64,000 nt of DNA from Trichomonas vaginalis G3 (lineage: Eukaryota > Parabasalia > Trichomonadida > Trichomonadidae): the NCBI RefSeq assembly GCF_026262505.1, contig NC_067207.1, forward strand, positions 21,296,082-21,360,081. The letters are read 5' to 3'. Position numbers and translations under genes: made by a program. Numbering within the stretch: position 1 is the stretch's first letter; the number at the start of each line of letters is the position of its first letter. Shown here one piece after another: positions 34,901 to 43,920 of this stretch. Below the pieces are notes generated by a model. It did no database searches. It was not told the DNA's origin and saw only the letters and a list, made by a program, of their open reading frames with translations.

Positions 34901-37900
34901 GATTTCTTCTGCGCTATTTCAAAACTCAAAATTTATGGCTGCATTATTAATTTGGATCAAAATTTCAGAGAATACAAAGATAAAATAATTTTCTCAAAAG
35001 AAAAATTTGACAAATGTGAAGTGACTTTGAACGGAATGTCTTTTCCTAAGACAATTTATGATTCTTTCCTTTATTGTGGAAATATTTCTTTGTTCATTCC
35101 TCTTTTTAAGTTCATCAATACGATGCCAATTCACTTTTTAGAAGTTTTGATTGAAATTTTGACACTTTTAGTTTGTCATTCAGTAGAAAATGAAAAATCA
35201 TTCATGAAATACATTCCTTTGATTGCGAATTATCTTTATGAATCGGATTTATCTTATACTATATTTTACAAATTGACTTTGTTCTTTTCAAGTTTGAATT
35301 ATCCAGAAATGATTGAAAAATTTTTAGAAGAAATAATTTTCAATTTCGAAATTTGGTCAAAAATTGATGCCCAAAGTTTACAAAAAATTGTTTCATATTG
35401 GAGCTCATTAGTTGATTATCAGAAGATCATTAACATCTCTAATTTGATTCCTAAGATGAGAATCTACTTCTATTACGAACCAATTGAATCAGAATTAATT
35501 TTCAAACAAAGAGATCCGAATTTAGATGTTGAATTTTGCCGAATGAAACTGAATTCATTGATATTGAACTTGAACTTCACTGAAAAGGATTATTTGTTGA
35601 TAATATCTCATTGTACAGTTTGCAAAGACAAAACACAAGTCTTAGATCTCTTGAAACTCTTGTTGAATCTAACAAGAAAGAATCAAATTCAAATTCCAAA
35701 TGATTTTTGTCACTTTTTATTTTTAGTTTTGAAGCCGAATAACGACAAAAGATTTTTACTCATTGTCAAGTTAATGTGCGAAATAGGTGGCGAAAAAACA
35801 ATGGAATACTTGAGATTTATAACAATGAATGTCACTTTTGAAGGTTTTGCCAATAAAACCGTTTTTTCAAAACTTCTGAAGAAATTAACGAGATATCCAA
35901 GTTTAATTGTTCTTTTGAGTTGGATGTCAAGTTATTTAGGTGAAGAAGAGATGTCAGAATTCGCAAATACATTAATATCAATTGATCAAGTTAATTTTAC
36001 TGACAAATTCTGGTTTTTACCATTATTATTAGTATATTTCACGACAAATGATACAACAACTCGTGGATCAATTTATGTTTATTTGACTTTGCAGTTCAAG
36101 AAAGAAGATGAAGACTCTGAAGGCTTTTTAACATTGTTATATACTATTTTATTGATTTGTTATATTGGAAATTATAATATTGATTTGTACTTGAAACAAT
36201 TTTTGGTTGATGTTAATGATATCGATGACAAATTAGCTTGTGTGTTTTTGTTTGTTATTTTATATCATCCGAATATTAATTGTTTCACGAATTACATGCA
36301 ATTGATCTTTGATTTCTCCAGTTTTAATACTGAGAAAAGAGAAACAAAAACAGAAGAATTTGGAAAACCGAATTTCACTGATTTCATTTCAATGAAAGAG
36401 TTTCTCAATGAACCAATAAAATCTCCACAATTTATGTTGAGATTGACAAGAGAATTGAACTTTTTGAACAAAGATTTAGTTCTTAAAATTATAGAGAAAC
36501 AAACAGACAACAAATTAATGGATCTTTGGTTGGATTTCCTCACGAAATTACTCAACAAAGAAGAAGATCAAAAGATGAACTTAAAAATTCTAGAAACAGG
36601 TGATGATTTCCTTCAAAGTTTGAAAAATACTGCTTTAGATAACATGGTTTTTGTTAAGAATTCTCTTTTGGATTATTTAGATTTGAACTATGACATTGAT
36701 CCAACGTTGATATCGGTACAATCAACAAACATTTCAAGGATAAATCATAATAAACAACAAGTGAAATGTTGTGGCCAAAAAATCGAAAGAAACTTAATCA
36801 AAAAATTCCAAAATGGTTTCTCAATTTGGAATAATTTCTGTCATAATAAGATCGTACAAAAGAGATCAAATACAATGTCAAAATTCTTGACATTTCCTTA
36901 CTTCACAAAAACTCTTTCTTTCGAAAATAAACTTGAAAATGAATTTTCTGAAGAAAAAGTGCCACTTTACAAAGCCGATTGCAAACAGATCAAGATTTCT
37001 GGTGTGAAACCAGCCAAATTATTGATATACAAGGATTCTGTTCAAATCGTGAAAATGACATCGGTTAAAACAATAAAAATGTCAAAAATCATTTTTGTTT
37101 TGCCGCGAAAAAGATTTTTGCAACCGAATTCGATTGAAATTTTCACGAAAAATCAAAGTTATCTTTTAGATTTTTCGCCACAGACGAACGAGAATGTTTT
37201 GAAAGAACTCAAAGGAAAGAACAAAGGAGAAATCAAGAAATACACGAAACAGTGGATTTCAAACAATTTGAGCACTTATGAATACCTGATTTACATAAAT
37301 TTGTTTGCAGGAAGATCTTTCAATGATTTCCAGATTTACCCTATTTTCCCATGGTTTTTCCATAAGGACCAAAAGAGAGATTTCTCTAATGAATCTCTAA
37401 CAGATTTCATTGCTTCAGATAGAGCTGTTTTACCCCCATTTTGTGTCAAAAAATTGTTGACAAAGAATTTGACAAAAAGTGACATAAATGATGTGATTTT
37501 ATTTCCTGATTCCATTTCTGAGTTAATTCCAGAATATTTCCTTTGTCCTGACGTCATTCCTGACTTTGAAGGCAAAATAGATTACGTTCTCAAAAACATT
37601 TCTTCTCTTGAAGATGAAGAGAAAATTGTAAATTGGATTGACAACGTTTTCGGATGTGAAATGTCCAAAAAATATGGAATTCTCTTCCAGGAACAAGTTT
37701 TCTCGAAACTTGACAATCTGGAAATGATTAATGATGGCCTGAGACAAGGTGGACAGATGCCAATCCAGTTATTCAAAGAAAAACATCCGTTACGCGATGT
37801 CAAAACCGTCAAAGTCAAAAATTTGGAAGTTTACAATTTCGGGACTTCTTTTGACTCAATTTTCCTTGAAAAAATGGATGAAAACAAGATAAGTTTCGTC

Positions 37901-38665
37901 TGTGTCAAAAACACAGAAATGTCAAAAGCAACCGTTAACGTATCTAACAGTAACGTTTCCTTTGAAAAATACCAATTTGCAGAATTGATAAATTTGACCA
38001 AAAACGACAGAATTTATCAAATTGACGATGGCATTTCTATTTTCCGGAATCAGCAACAGTCTCTTTACATATTGGACAGCACAGGAAACAGAGAATGGAA
38101 ATATATTTTCAATCCTTCTTTCGTAGAAAATGAAATAATTTGTTCAAACAACGGATTGTTGTATATCAAAGGCAGATTCACTGTTTGTTTTGCTGATGAG
38201 TTGCAGGCATTCTGTTACAGCAAAATACACAAATTATTGATTGTTGGCACTTTGGACAATTTCATTATTTGTTACAAACAAAATGGAACTGTTTTGTTCT
38301 CATTGAAAATTGATGATTTCGTTGCAACAAAAATTGCGATTTCTGATATTTTTGGTTTCGTTTTTTGTTCGAATTCTGAAGAGATTGTTTTCATTAGTCC
38401 CAGTGGAAACTTGATACACAGAATGAAGATTAATATCCAGATACAAGAGTTGGCTTGCGTTTCCACGAAAGGAAGAGATTTCGTTGTTTCTATTGACAAC
38501 AAAGGATTTCTCAGAAAAATTAATTATTCTGACAATTTGATTGAGATTTGCCAGACTTCTTTCAACTTTAGAGGCCCAATTAAGTCTTGTCTTGCAAGGA
38601 AAGACTTCTTAATAGCTCTCACAGATTCTTCTGCTGTTTTTATTCCAGCAGAATTCTTTATGTAA
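31946..38665 (+). CDS. Giant BEACH-family protein, 2,239 aa
   Basis: BEACH proteins act as scaffolds in vesicle and lysosome-related trafficking. The N-terminal 800 residues are helical, armadillo-like. Residues about 850-990 fit a concanavalin A/LamG-like domain (GFTFKFKIRYDS, RWHKIACNV, MLELGGF), as in LvsA/neurobeachin relatives. About 1,660-1,750 resemble the PH-BEACH domain (KISGVKPAKLLIYKDSV). About 1,768-1,945 are BEACH: YEYLIYINLFAGRSFNDF, YPIFPWFF, ELIPEYFLCPD, WIDNVFG and FKEKHPLR. About 1,960-2,239 are WD40-like. The BEACH domain is short and lacks the usual central HYG-x-HYS region. No intron is seen. The first in-frame ATG is used. Confidence 0.88.
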   Translation: MISESKLESILSLLRRFKPFIKQTKNDPSIEEIYNKFSLPPIFREDIQELEQYSDINLIKRLLTKRSLYYNRFFISEITKLDLMPDQLVQLPKISVLIAMHSIMFIYASDLNQIQDQYEMLLELNFRLKKFLTKIEYEFLVFGITEVFARFSRRLFPTDYIGPIFDRVSLYGFNAATEVLLNLINLSKSDIKNEEIFLQNFLLASISNNSDDIAKEDFSRISKYIEYYLKDLTTESLNFLTTLSSFKVDENLENLFIKLPIYMQTKLDDSKKIDVWKIKTNNLSDADNSKPGMQLEMSLFDTSNLPTKLTPSSSEEFELNFDFENIITQRDLSLISKITSTLMCCLHEYTNDFFIAFSGCFIQPSEFEIYYYVIYLYILSKVQNVAPNNRIVQSLLTKKVWTPGISIYNKSDTNFSIVTFLRQSVLQVISTNFPKLIKDLLISLKQNPFLFAETLGRIHAKLSRFDLLTLCDEMTLSCIIEVLSNLTKMLVDRKDIECTIHEARSTIIIFIFAMLDNQTIALHCFTSHVFLIGFLSRITEISIQASLVISLRQFLSNFADENISLLQPVSEFICGIIDKNRMLQTEDDRLTLDLLKSINESITHSKFITTVFRDIPQYALNYLITKPSVELLNVILSLYQLMLTNLNDFSFDLDTIHKLSDVIKKIGIKNDSQTMPLLQNMMAKSKSRNADVLFIIHEPSVILLIFSIISSKSELEKMLSFFLQLCKFCIYNCQMCHKGALDKLLLTYLKNLSKPFVFRGFTFEFDVSEETVKETIFPLINILFVTSSNVQIPSYAIDILVPDSQNKFCKYSQEVLSLLHSALSVISSEPKIDFMCGNPSQNVIYNDFKMMDIADGFTFKFKIRYDSPLSVISNSRPLIFSISDNEEINFQVFIRGDSLMCRTYLYKSKSSSIATLSSSLSHERWHKIACNVTFLEGNIVNLSIIIDNKKVKYYNINFPNYISNDLMLELGGFCDESFDQNEIENDFFCAISKLKIYGCIINLDQNFREYKDKIIFSKEKFDKCEVTLNGMSFPKTIYDSFLYCGNISLFIPLFKFINTMPIHFLEVLIEILTLLVCHSVENEKSFMKYIPLIANYLYESDLSYTIFYKLTLFFSSLNYPEMIEKFLEEIIFNFEIWSKIDAQSLQKIVSYWSSLVDYQKIINISNLIPKMRIYFYYEPIESELIFKQRDPNLDVEFCRMKLNSLILNLNFTEKDYLLIISHCTVCKDKTQVLDLLKLLLNLTRKNQIQIPNDFCHFLFLVLKPNNDKRFLLIVKLMCEIGGEKTMEYLRFITMNVTFEGFANKTVFSKLLKKLTRYPSLIVLLSWMSSYLGEEEMSEFANTLISIDQVNFTDKFWFLPLLLVYFTTNDTTTRGSIYVYLTLQFKKEDEDSEGFLTLLYTILLICYIGNYNIDLYLKQFLVDVNDIDDKLACVFLFVILYHPNINCFTNYMQLIFDFSSFNTEKRETKTEEFGKPNFTDFISMKEFLNEPIKSPQFMLRLTRELNFLNKDLVLKIIEKQTDNKLMDLWLDFLTKLLNKEEDQKMNLKILETGDDFLQSLKNTALDNMVFVKNSLLDYLDLNYDIDPTLISVQSTNISRINHNKQQVKCCGQKIERNLIKKFQNGFSIWNNFCHNKIVQKRSNTMSKFLTFPYFTKTLSFENKLENEFSEEKVPLYKADCKQIKISGVKPAKLLIYKDSVQIVKMTSVKTIKMSKIIFVLPRKRFLQPNSIEIFTKNQSYLLDFSPQTNENVLKELKGKNKGEIKKYTKQWISNNLSTYEYLIYINLFAGRSFNDFQIYPIFPWFFHKDQKRDFSNESLTDFIASDRAVLPPFCVKKLLTKNLTKSDINDVILFPDSISELIPEYFLCPDVIPDFEGKIDYVLKNISSLEDEEKIVNWIDNVFGCEMSKKYGILFQEQVFSKLDNLEMINDGLRQGGQMPIQLFKEKHPLRDVKTVKVKNLEVYNFGTSFDSIFLEKMDENKISFVCVKNTEMSKATVNVSNSNVSFEKYQFAELINLTKNDRIYQIDDGISIFRNQQQSLYILDSTGNREWKYIFNPSFVENEIICSNNGLLYIKGRFTVCFADELQAFCYSKIHKLLIVGTLDNFIICYKQNGTVLFSLKIDDFVATKIAISDIFGFVFCSNSEEIVFISPSGNLIHRMKINIQIQELACVSTKGRDFVVSIDNKGFLRKINYSDNLIEICQTSFNFRGPIKSCLARKDFLIALTDSSAVFIPAEFFM

Positions 38666-38976
38666 TTTAGTTTTTATTTTATTATTATGTATTATGTTTT
38701 AATAAAATTCATTTCTATTTTTTCGTAATTTAGTTTATTTGGTTTTTTATAAGGTGAATCACTATGAATGAATGGAACATGTGGTTTTGAAACTCTACCA
38801 TGAAATCCTGCGAAAAAGGATAGAAAATTATTATCCATATAACAAATTCCTTAGAGAAGAAAAATTCATGATAAAATCGCCATTTGTATATCAAATCAAA
38901 GAAATTTATTATGATTTTGGATAGAAAAATTTGACATTGGATAGTTCACAATTATTTTTTGTTATATTACCAAAAA
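38666..38976. other. Intergenic region
   Basis: The 3' flank of the BEACH gene. AATAAA-like signals occur near 38,700. Nothing else is seen up to the tRNA terminator. Confidence 0.6.
38972..38976 (-). terminator. RNA polymerase III terminator of tRNA-Met
   Basis: Five T on the minus strand directly after the discriminator base of tRNA-Met. Confidence 0.7.
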
Positions 38977-39051
38977 GAGCGATGACTGGACTCGAACCAG
39001 CGACCTTAAGATTATGAGTCTTACAAACTAAACCAACTGTTCCACTTCGCT
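38977..39051 (-). tRNA. trnM: tRNA-Met (CAT), elongator type
   Basis: 75 nt. Acceptor AGCGAAG pairs with CATCGCT (six of seven). The anticodon stem TAAGA/TCTTA is perfect, with loop CTCATAA. The variable region is AGGTC. The T arm GCTGG-TTCGAGT-CCAGT has T54. The weak anticodon stem and the TTC T-loop fit an elongator rather than an initiator. A T5 terminator follows. The gene's 5' end is 98 bp from the left end of the 23-kb Maverick. Confidence 0.88.
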
Positions 39052-39143
39052 GCCTCGAATAAAAGCCCCTACTGCCAATTTTGTTAAAAATATCCACTTT
39101 TCGTGAAAATATGATATTCTAGAACCTCATTAGATAAGCAGGA

Positions 39144-39149
39144 CAATAA
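39144..39149. repeat. Target-site duplication, left copy (CAATAA)
   Basis: CAATAA directly precedes the A-run that starts the Maverick. The same six bases follow the T-run at 62,220. Six bases is the usual Polinton target duplication. Confidence 0.8.
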
Positions 39150-40193
39150 AAAAAAGGAAGTGGGGCTTCCAGGCACTTCGTGCCTTCTAGCCCTGAGGAT
39201 GTTTAGAATATGAGAGAGGTCCTATAAACCGGAGAAAGTGTCATATAAACATCTGTCATTTTACTCAGAATTTTCATGAAATTTACACCAAAAATATATT
39301 TTAGGGTAGAAGGGTATATCTAACCTCTTTTCTAACCTCATTTCTAACCTCTTGAATTTTCATGAATTTTCATGAAATTTACACCAAAAATATATTTTAG
39401 GGTAGAAGGGTATATCTAACCTCTTTTCTAACCTCATTTCTAACCTCTTGAATTTTCATGAAATTTACACCAAAAATATATTTTAGGGTAGAAGGGTATA
39501 TCTAACCTCTTTTCTAACCTCATTTCTAACCTCTTGAATTTTCATGAATTTTCATGAAATTTACACCAAAAATATATTTTAGGGTAGAAGGGTATATCTA
39601 ACCTCTTTTCTAACCTCTTTTCTACCCTCTTGAATTTTCATGAAATTTACACCAAAAATATACTACTAGGGTCATTTACGAAGAAATCTCAACAAAGTCT
39701 TTACGATGAAGTCTTGACAAAGTCTTTACGAAGAAGTCTCAACAAAGTCTTTACGAAGAAGTCTCAACAAAGTCTTTACGAAGAAGTCTCAACAAAGTCT
39801 TTACGAAGAAGTCTGAACAAAGTCTTTACGAAGAAATTCATGAAAATTCAAGAGGGTAGAAAAGAGGTTAGAAAAGAGGTTAGATATACCCTTCTACCCT
39901 AAAATATATTTTTGGGTCATTTACGAAGAAGTCTCAACAAAGTCTTTACGAAGAAGTCTCAACAAAGTCTTTACGAAGAAGTCTCAACAAAGTCTTTACG
40001 AAGAAGTCTTGACAAAACATTTACGAAGAAATTCATGAAAATTCAAGAGGGTAGAAAAGAGGTTAGAAAAGAGGTTAGATATACCCTTCTACCCTAAAAT
40101 ATATTTTTGGGTCATTTACACTCATTTACGAAGAAATCTCAACAAAGTCTTTACGAAGAAGTCACAATAAAACATCTGTCAAAAACCGCTTTT
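39150..40193. repeat. Left terminal inverted repeat of the 23-kb Maverick
   Basis: Contains the end motif GGAAGTGGGGCTTCCAGG, an AGGCAC-TTC-GTGCCT hairpin, a roughly 40-bp piece of the element's own methyltransferase gene (39,207-39,246), four copies of a repeat of about 107 bp (AATTTTCATGAAATTTACAC...TTTAGGGTAGAAGGG), and two arrays of a 24-bp unit (TCTTTACGAAGAAGTCTCAA). Frames here read only repeat. Confidence 0.85.
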
Positions 40194-40235
40194 CTGTCAC
40201 TTTTCAGGAAAAAACATTTTTATTATTATATATAA

Positions 40236-41055
40236 ATGAATTTTACAAAACCACCGTTACCCTTCTTTGGAAATAAGAGTAGATGTAAAGATATTCTATT
40301 GAGAGAACTTAAGAAACTACCGAATGGTCTAACATTTGTAGATTTGTTCGGTGGAAGTTTCTATATATCCCATTTGTGCCATACAATATTCCCAGACTCA
40401 AAGATTATATGCAATGACTTCGACAACTATATGGACCGTCTCAAACATATACCAGACACAAACAAAATATTGAAAGAGTTAAAAGAAAAGATACCTATAG
40501 GTAAGATGGAACGTATACCATTAGATAAGAAAAATATTGTCAGAGAGGTTTTGAAAAAAGCAGAGTATATTGACTGGGATAGTATATCTTCTAGACTATT
40601 GTATAGTGGTTCTATAAGAGTTCATGACATTGAAACACTTATGTCAAACGTTTTATATCTTAACTATACAAATGTTTTCAAAGAGAACATAGAAAAATAT
40701 ACTGAGGGTATAGAGTTTGTGAGATGTCATTGGACAGAGTTGTATGAAAAATATAAAAACAAGGAAAATGTTTTCTTTATAGTGGACCCGCCGTTCTATA
40801 ACACATACGATTTTTCAATACCAAGTAGACTGGACTTTGAGAGACTCTTTAGAAACTTTAGACGTTTTACATAACCATCCATGCTTTTACTTTACATCCG
40901 ATAAAAGTGGTTTGGAAAGTGTCATGAGATGGTTAGAGGACATACATGACTATGAGTTTAGATACGATAAGATAGAATATGAGAGAGGTCCTATAAACCG
41001 GAAAAAGTGTCATAACAAAGAAATTTTATTGGTAAGTAAATGTGGTTTGAAATAG
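40236..41055 (+). pseudogene. D12-class adenine-N6 DNA methyltransferase
   Basis: Transfers a methyl group from AdoMet to adenine N6 in DNA. Motifs are in D12 (Dam-like) order: LPFFGNKSRCKDILL at the N-terminus, FVDLFGGSFYISHL as the AdoMet-binding loop, ICNDFDNYMD next, and FFIVDPPFYNT with the DPPF catalytic tetrapeptide. It is the first gene inside the left end. The long open part is 212 residues and the whole gene is broken. It could protect element DNA from a host or rival nuclease, or mark it for packaging; both are inference. Confidence 0.75.
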
Positions 41056-41171
41056 GACTACTTGTTTTAGGTTTTTTCCATTGTGTCATTTACTTATTTG
41101 ACGTGGCAGAAAGATATAGAGAATATGAAGATGAACCAATGCCTGCAAATGTCCAGTATATGTACTCGTAA
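41040..41171 (+). CDS. Small single-pass membrane protein, 43 aa
   Basis: MWFEIGLLVLGFFHCVIYLF followed by an acidic tail to NVQYMYS. The start overlaps the last codons of the methyltransferase. An identical-length frame is at 21,172-21,303. One hydrophobic helix (residues 4-24) is flanked by acidic residues. No family is recognised; a role in membrane interaction is possible. Confidence 0.55.
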   Translation: MWFEIGLLVLGFFHCVIYLFDVAERYREYEDEPMPANVQYMYS

Positions 41172-41194
41172 GAGATATTTTTATCTAATATTAA

Positions 41195-41555
41195 ATGGAC
41201 GCACAGAACTTAGCGAATGCACAGCAACCTGGACAACCAAACCCAGAGAATATTCCAAATGAAGTTAGAATACAAACTGCAATGGCAAACTATGGTCAAG
41301 TGCCAACAGATGTACAAATGCAAACTGCCATGTCAAATGACGCTGCGTTAGGCTTACCACCATGGTATGCAAATATGAGATGGAAAGAGTTTTATACAAA
41401 CCCCGAAGTGGGATATAAACAACTCTATGCAGATGACGCGAACACAGGAGTTGACCAGAGTATGTTTTCTACCAGAGGAGAAATAGAATGTATGAGCTCC
41501 AGTTAAAGAATGCAATGGAACTCAACAGGAAACGTAAGAGACTAGGTGGACATTA
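41195..41555 (+). pseudogene. Unassigned Maverick protein MDAQNLANAQ
   Basis: Q/N/P-rich N-terminus, LGLPPWYANMRWKEFYTNPE in the middle and a basic R/K-rich end. The start is preceded by TTTTATCTAATATTAA, a form of the shared Maverick start motif. About 120 residues. Interrupted. No family is recognised. Confidence 0.5.
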
Positions 41556-41574
41556 GATTTTTACATATAGTAAA

Positions 41575-41817
41575 ATGGGTTTCTTCAGTAGTATTGGAAA
41601 CTTCTTTCGAAATGTTGGAAGAGGTATATGGAATGGAATAAAAACCGTAGGAAGAGGAATTTGGAACGGAGTCAAAAATATTGGTAAAAGAGTAGGTCAG
41701 TTCGTTGGTATTATACCTAAAGACCCTGAACCAGAAGAACAAGCTCCTGTTATACAACAGCCTGAACCTGCACCACAGTCTAGTTGGCAACCAAATCCAA
41801 CACCTCAACCGTATTAA
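41575..41817 (+). CDS. Amphipathic Maverick protein MGFFSS, 80 aa
   Basis: Residues 1-45 are an amphipathic, glycine-spaced series (RGIWNGIK, RGIWNGVK) with aromatic and basic faces. The C-terminal half is proline/glutamine-rich (ending NPTPQPY). MGFFSS fits the G-x-x-x-S N-myristoylation pattern. The small, basic, amphipathic type suggests a membrane-active virion protein. This is inference, and no homologue is named. Confidence 0.6.
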   Translation: MGFFSSIGNFFRNVGRGIWNGIKTVGRGIWNGVKNIGKRVGQFVGIIPKDPEPEEQAPVIQQPEPAPQSSWQPNPTPQPY

Positions 41818-41821
41818 AATT

Positions 41822-42666
41822 ATATTTTTACCGTTCGATAGTAGTTGTATATGAAACTAAGTTCTAAGTAAAACGCGTGGTATAATGGAACTATTCTCTT
41901 TCTTCCATCTGTTGTAAACCATACTTGAAAGTCTGAAATACTTCCACTCGGTGGTTCATATAGCTTTGTAGGTTTTTCGTAAAAGTCATTTGCCAAGCAT
42001 AAAAAAGAGTTTTGTGCACCAGAAAATGAAGCATGAACTATAATAGCGTCAGAGTCGAAACATTTTCATATGTTCCATTAGGGTTTGAGACTTCATAATA
42101 GTCCGGGTGTACTGGATACCATGCAGGCTGATTTAACATCCTCAAAAATCTATGCCATGCCAAGTTGTTATATTTTGTAGAAATATAAACGTTTTCTCCA
42201 AGGTCTTCTATTTTATTGAATTTAACAGTTGCATTTTTCCTGTCATATATAATATCGAGATGGTACTCTCCTTCGTCAATGTTGTACTGTTTTGCATATT
42301 CGAGATAGATATCGTTTATTTTTTCTGAAAAGCTTGAAGAGTTGTTTCTAAGTTTACAAGCAAATTCACTTGTAAAAGTTTTCCCTGTTCAAATTTCTCA
42401 TACGTACGTTTCTCTTTGTTATAGTATCGAATTTCAAAAGCGACCGTAAATGGGAAACCATGTATGGCTTCTGAAATGAACTTCATTCTACGAAAGCCAA
42501 TAGCTTTTGTGACGGATGGGTCTCTTAGCCATCTTAACGGGTAGTCAAAACGATAGCCTTCATGCTTTACGGTCTCTGTCTCAAACTTTTGACCGACATT
42601 CGTAAAAAGTTCATCTAATGGTTTAGTTGTAGCAACTCTTGAATTTTCTTTTTCTATTGAAAGCAT
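41822..42666 (-). pseudogene. Unassigned 282-residue-type Maverick protein
   Basis: Close relative of the intact protein at 19,675-20,523: starts MLSIEKENSRVATTKPLD and has AIGFRRMKFIS. It is divergent from the fibre gene across 18 bp. Broken. Confidence 0.6.
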
Positions 42667-42684
42667 ATTTTATCTAGAATAAAA
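42667..42684. promoter_or_regulatory. 18-bp bidirectional Maverick promoter candidate
   Basis: ATTTTATCTAGAATAAAA lies between two opposite start codons (minus 42,666, plus 42,685). It is nearly palindromic around CTAGA. The same block occurs at 19,657-19,674. Similar blocks precede at least eight other Maverick genes in the window. Confidence 0.6.
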
Positions 42685-43920
42685 ATGTCGAAAGAAACAG
42701 CGTCTATGAGAGAAATACAACACAACCGACAACTCATTTTGCAAGCTCTAAATAAGAACACAACAAACTTTTCAAACTATTCTAAGATATCTGAGTCATT
42801 GAAAGAAGGAAACTTAAAACTGACGATAAACCCAATGACAGACGAGTTTCTGTTTCAAGACAGTAAGAACCATACTGTTTGTATAAATCCAACAAAAAGA
42901 ACTTTAAACGAGAAACCTATAGATGAACTTCTTTTGAAAGCAGATATTGACAACAAAGCTGACAAAGAGTATGTAGATGCAACAAGAGACTATATTCTCG
43001 CATGGACAGATAGAACATACCCACAAAAACATCATACACATAACATCTATGACGTAGATGAACTACCAGCAATGTTAGATGACAAAGCTGACAAAACATA
43101 TGTTGACAATAAAATGTCAAGTGAAGTGACAAGAGCTGACAAAGAATATTCTAAAAAGACTCATACACATACCATATCTGATATTACAAACTTACAAGAA
43201 ACCTTAAACAAGAAAAGTGACGTTGGACATACACACGATTTCTTCGCAACTTTGGTATAGAAAATATTGAAGGAACGGTTGAAGGAGCTGGTGGGGATGT
43301 ATTAGATTGGAAACCTCCTAACTTTCCACAAGGTTTAACATCGGAAGAAGACATAACAACGATGAGATACATTAGATGTAGAAATGTCTATGTCATGGAG
43401 GATGAAAACAAAGTTAAATTCACTGCTCAAGATTTATATGATAAAAAAGCTGACAAAACAGAGCTTCAAACATTAAAGACAGAAATACTTCAAACAGTAT
43501 ATCCTATAGGTTCTATTTACACGTCAATGAACTCTACCAGACCAGAAGTAGTACTTGGTCTCGGAACTTGGACTCAAATAGTCGACAGGTTTTTGTATTG
43601 TGCAAACTCTTCAAAGGAAACAGGTGGAAGTAAAACGATTTCAGGTGCAAATTTACCTGCGCACAGTCACTACGTAAGTTTAACTACATCTGAAGCAGGT
43701 TTGCATAGTCATAGATTTTGGGATTGGTCAGGAATGACAAAAAGGTAAAGGATATGATGTTAAAGAGGACGTTAAGTTTGCTATAAATTGTTACTGGAGT
43801 AACACTGAGGTAGGAGGAAGCCATACACATCGCGTTTCAGGGTATACGCAAACAACGGGACAGAGTAAAGACTACATGCCACCTTACATGACAGTTTACG
43901 CATGGTATAGAAATGCTTAG
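42685..43920 (+). pseudogene. Phage-like trimeric fibre with collar-type tip
   Basis: The N-terminus is MSKETASMREIQHNRQLILQ. The shaft has KADIDNKADKEYVDA and LDDKADKTYVDNKM repeats and H-x-H motifs (HHTHNI, THTHTISDITNL, GHTHDFF). The tip has YPIGSIYTSMNSTRP, LGTWTQIVDRFLY, GGSKTISG, PAHSHYV and LHSHRFWDW, the pattern of phage collar/tip domains in which paired histidines bind metal. It ends AWYRNA, its stop overlapping that of the convergent integrase (TTAG, 43,917-43,920). Probably the attachment fibre. Broken. Confidence 0.65.

Noticed and set aside
36292-38502. Minus-strand frames of 60-90 residues inside the BEACH gene
   Set aside because: They are shadows of a 2,239-codon open frame with clear domain content.
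39630-40097. Plus-strand frames of 90 and 61 residues with repeated SLYEEVSTKS units (and mirror frame at 61,190-61,609)
   Set aside because: They only translate the 24-bp tandem units of the terminal repeats and have no independent start region or conservation beyond the repeat.
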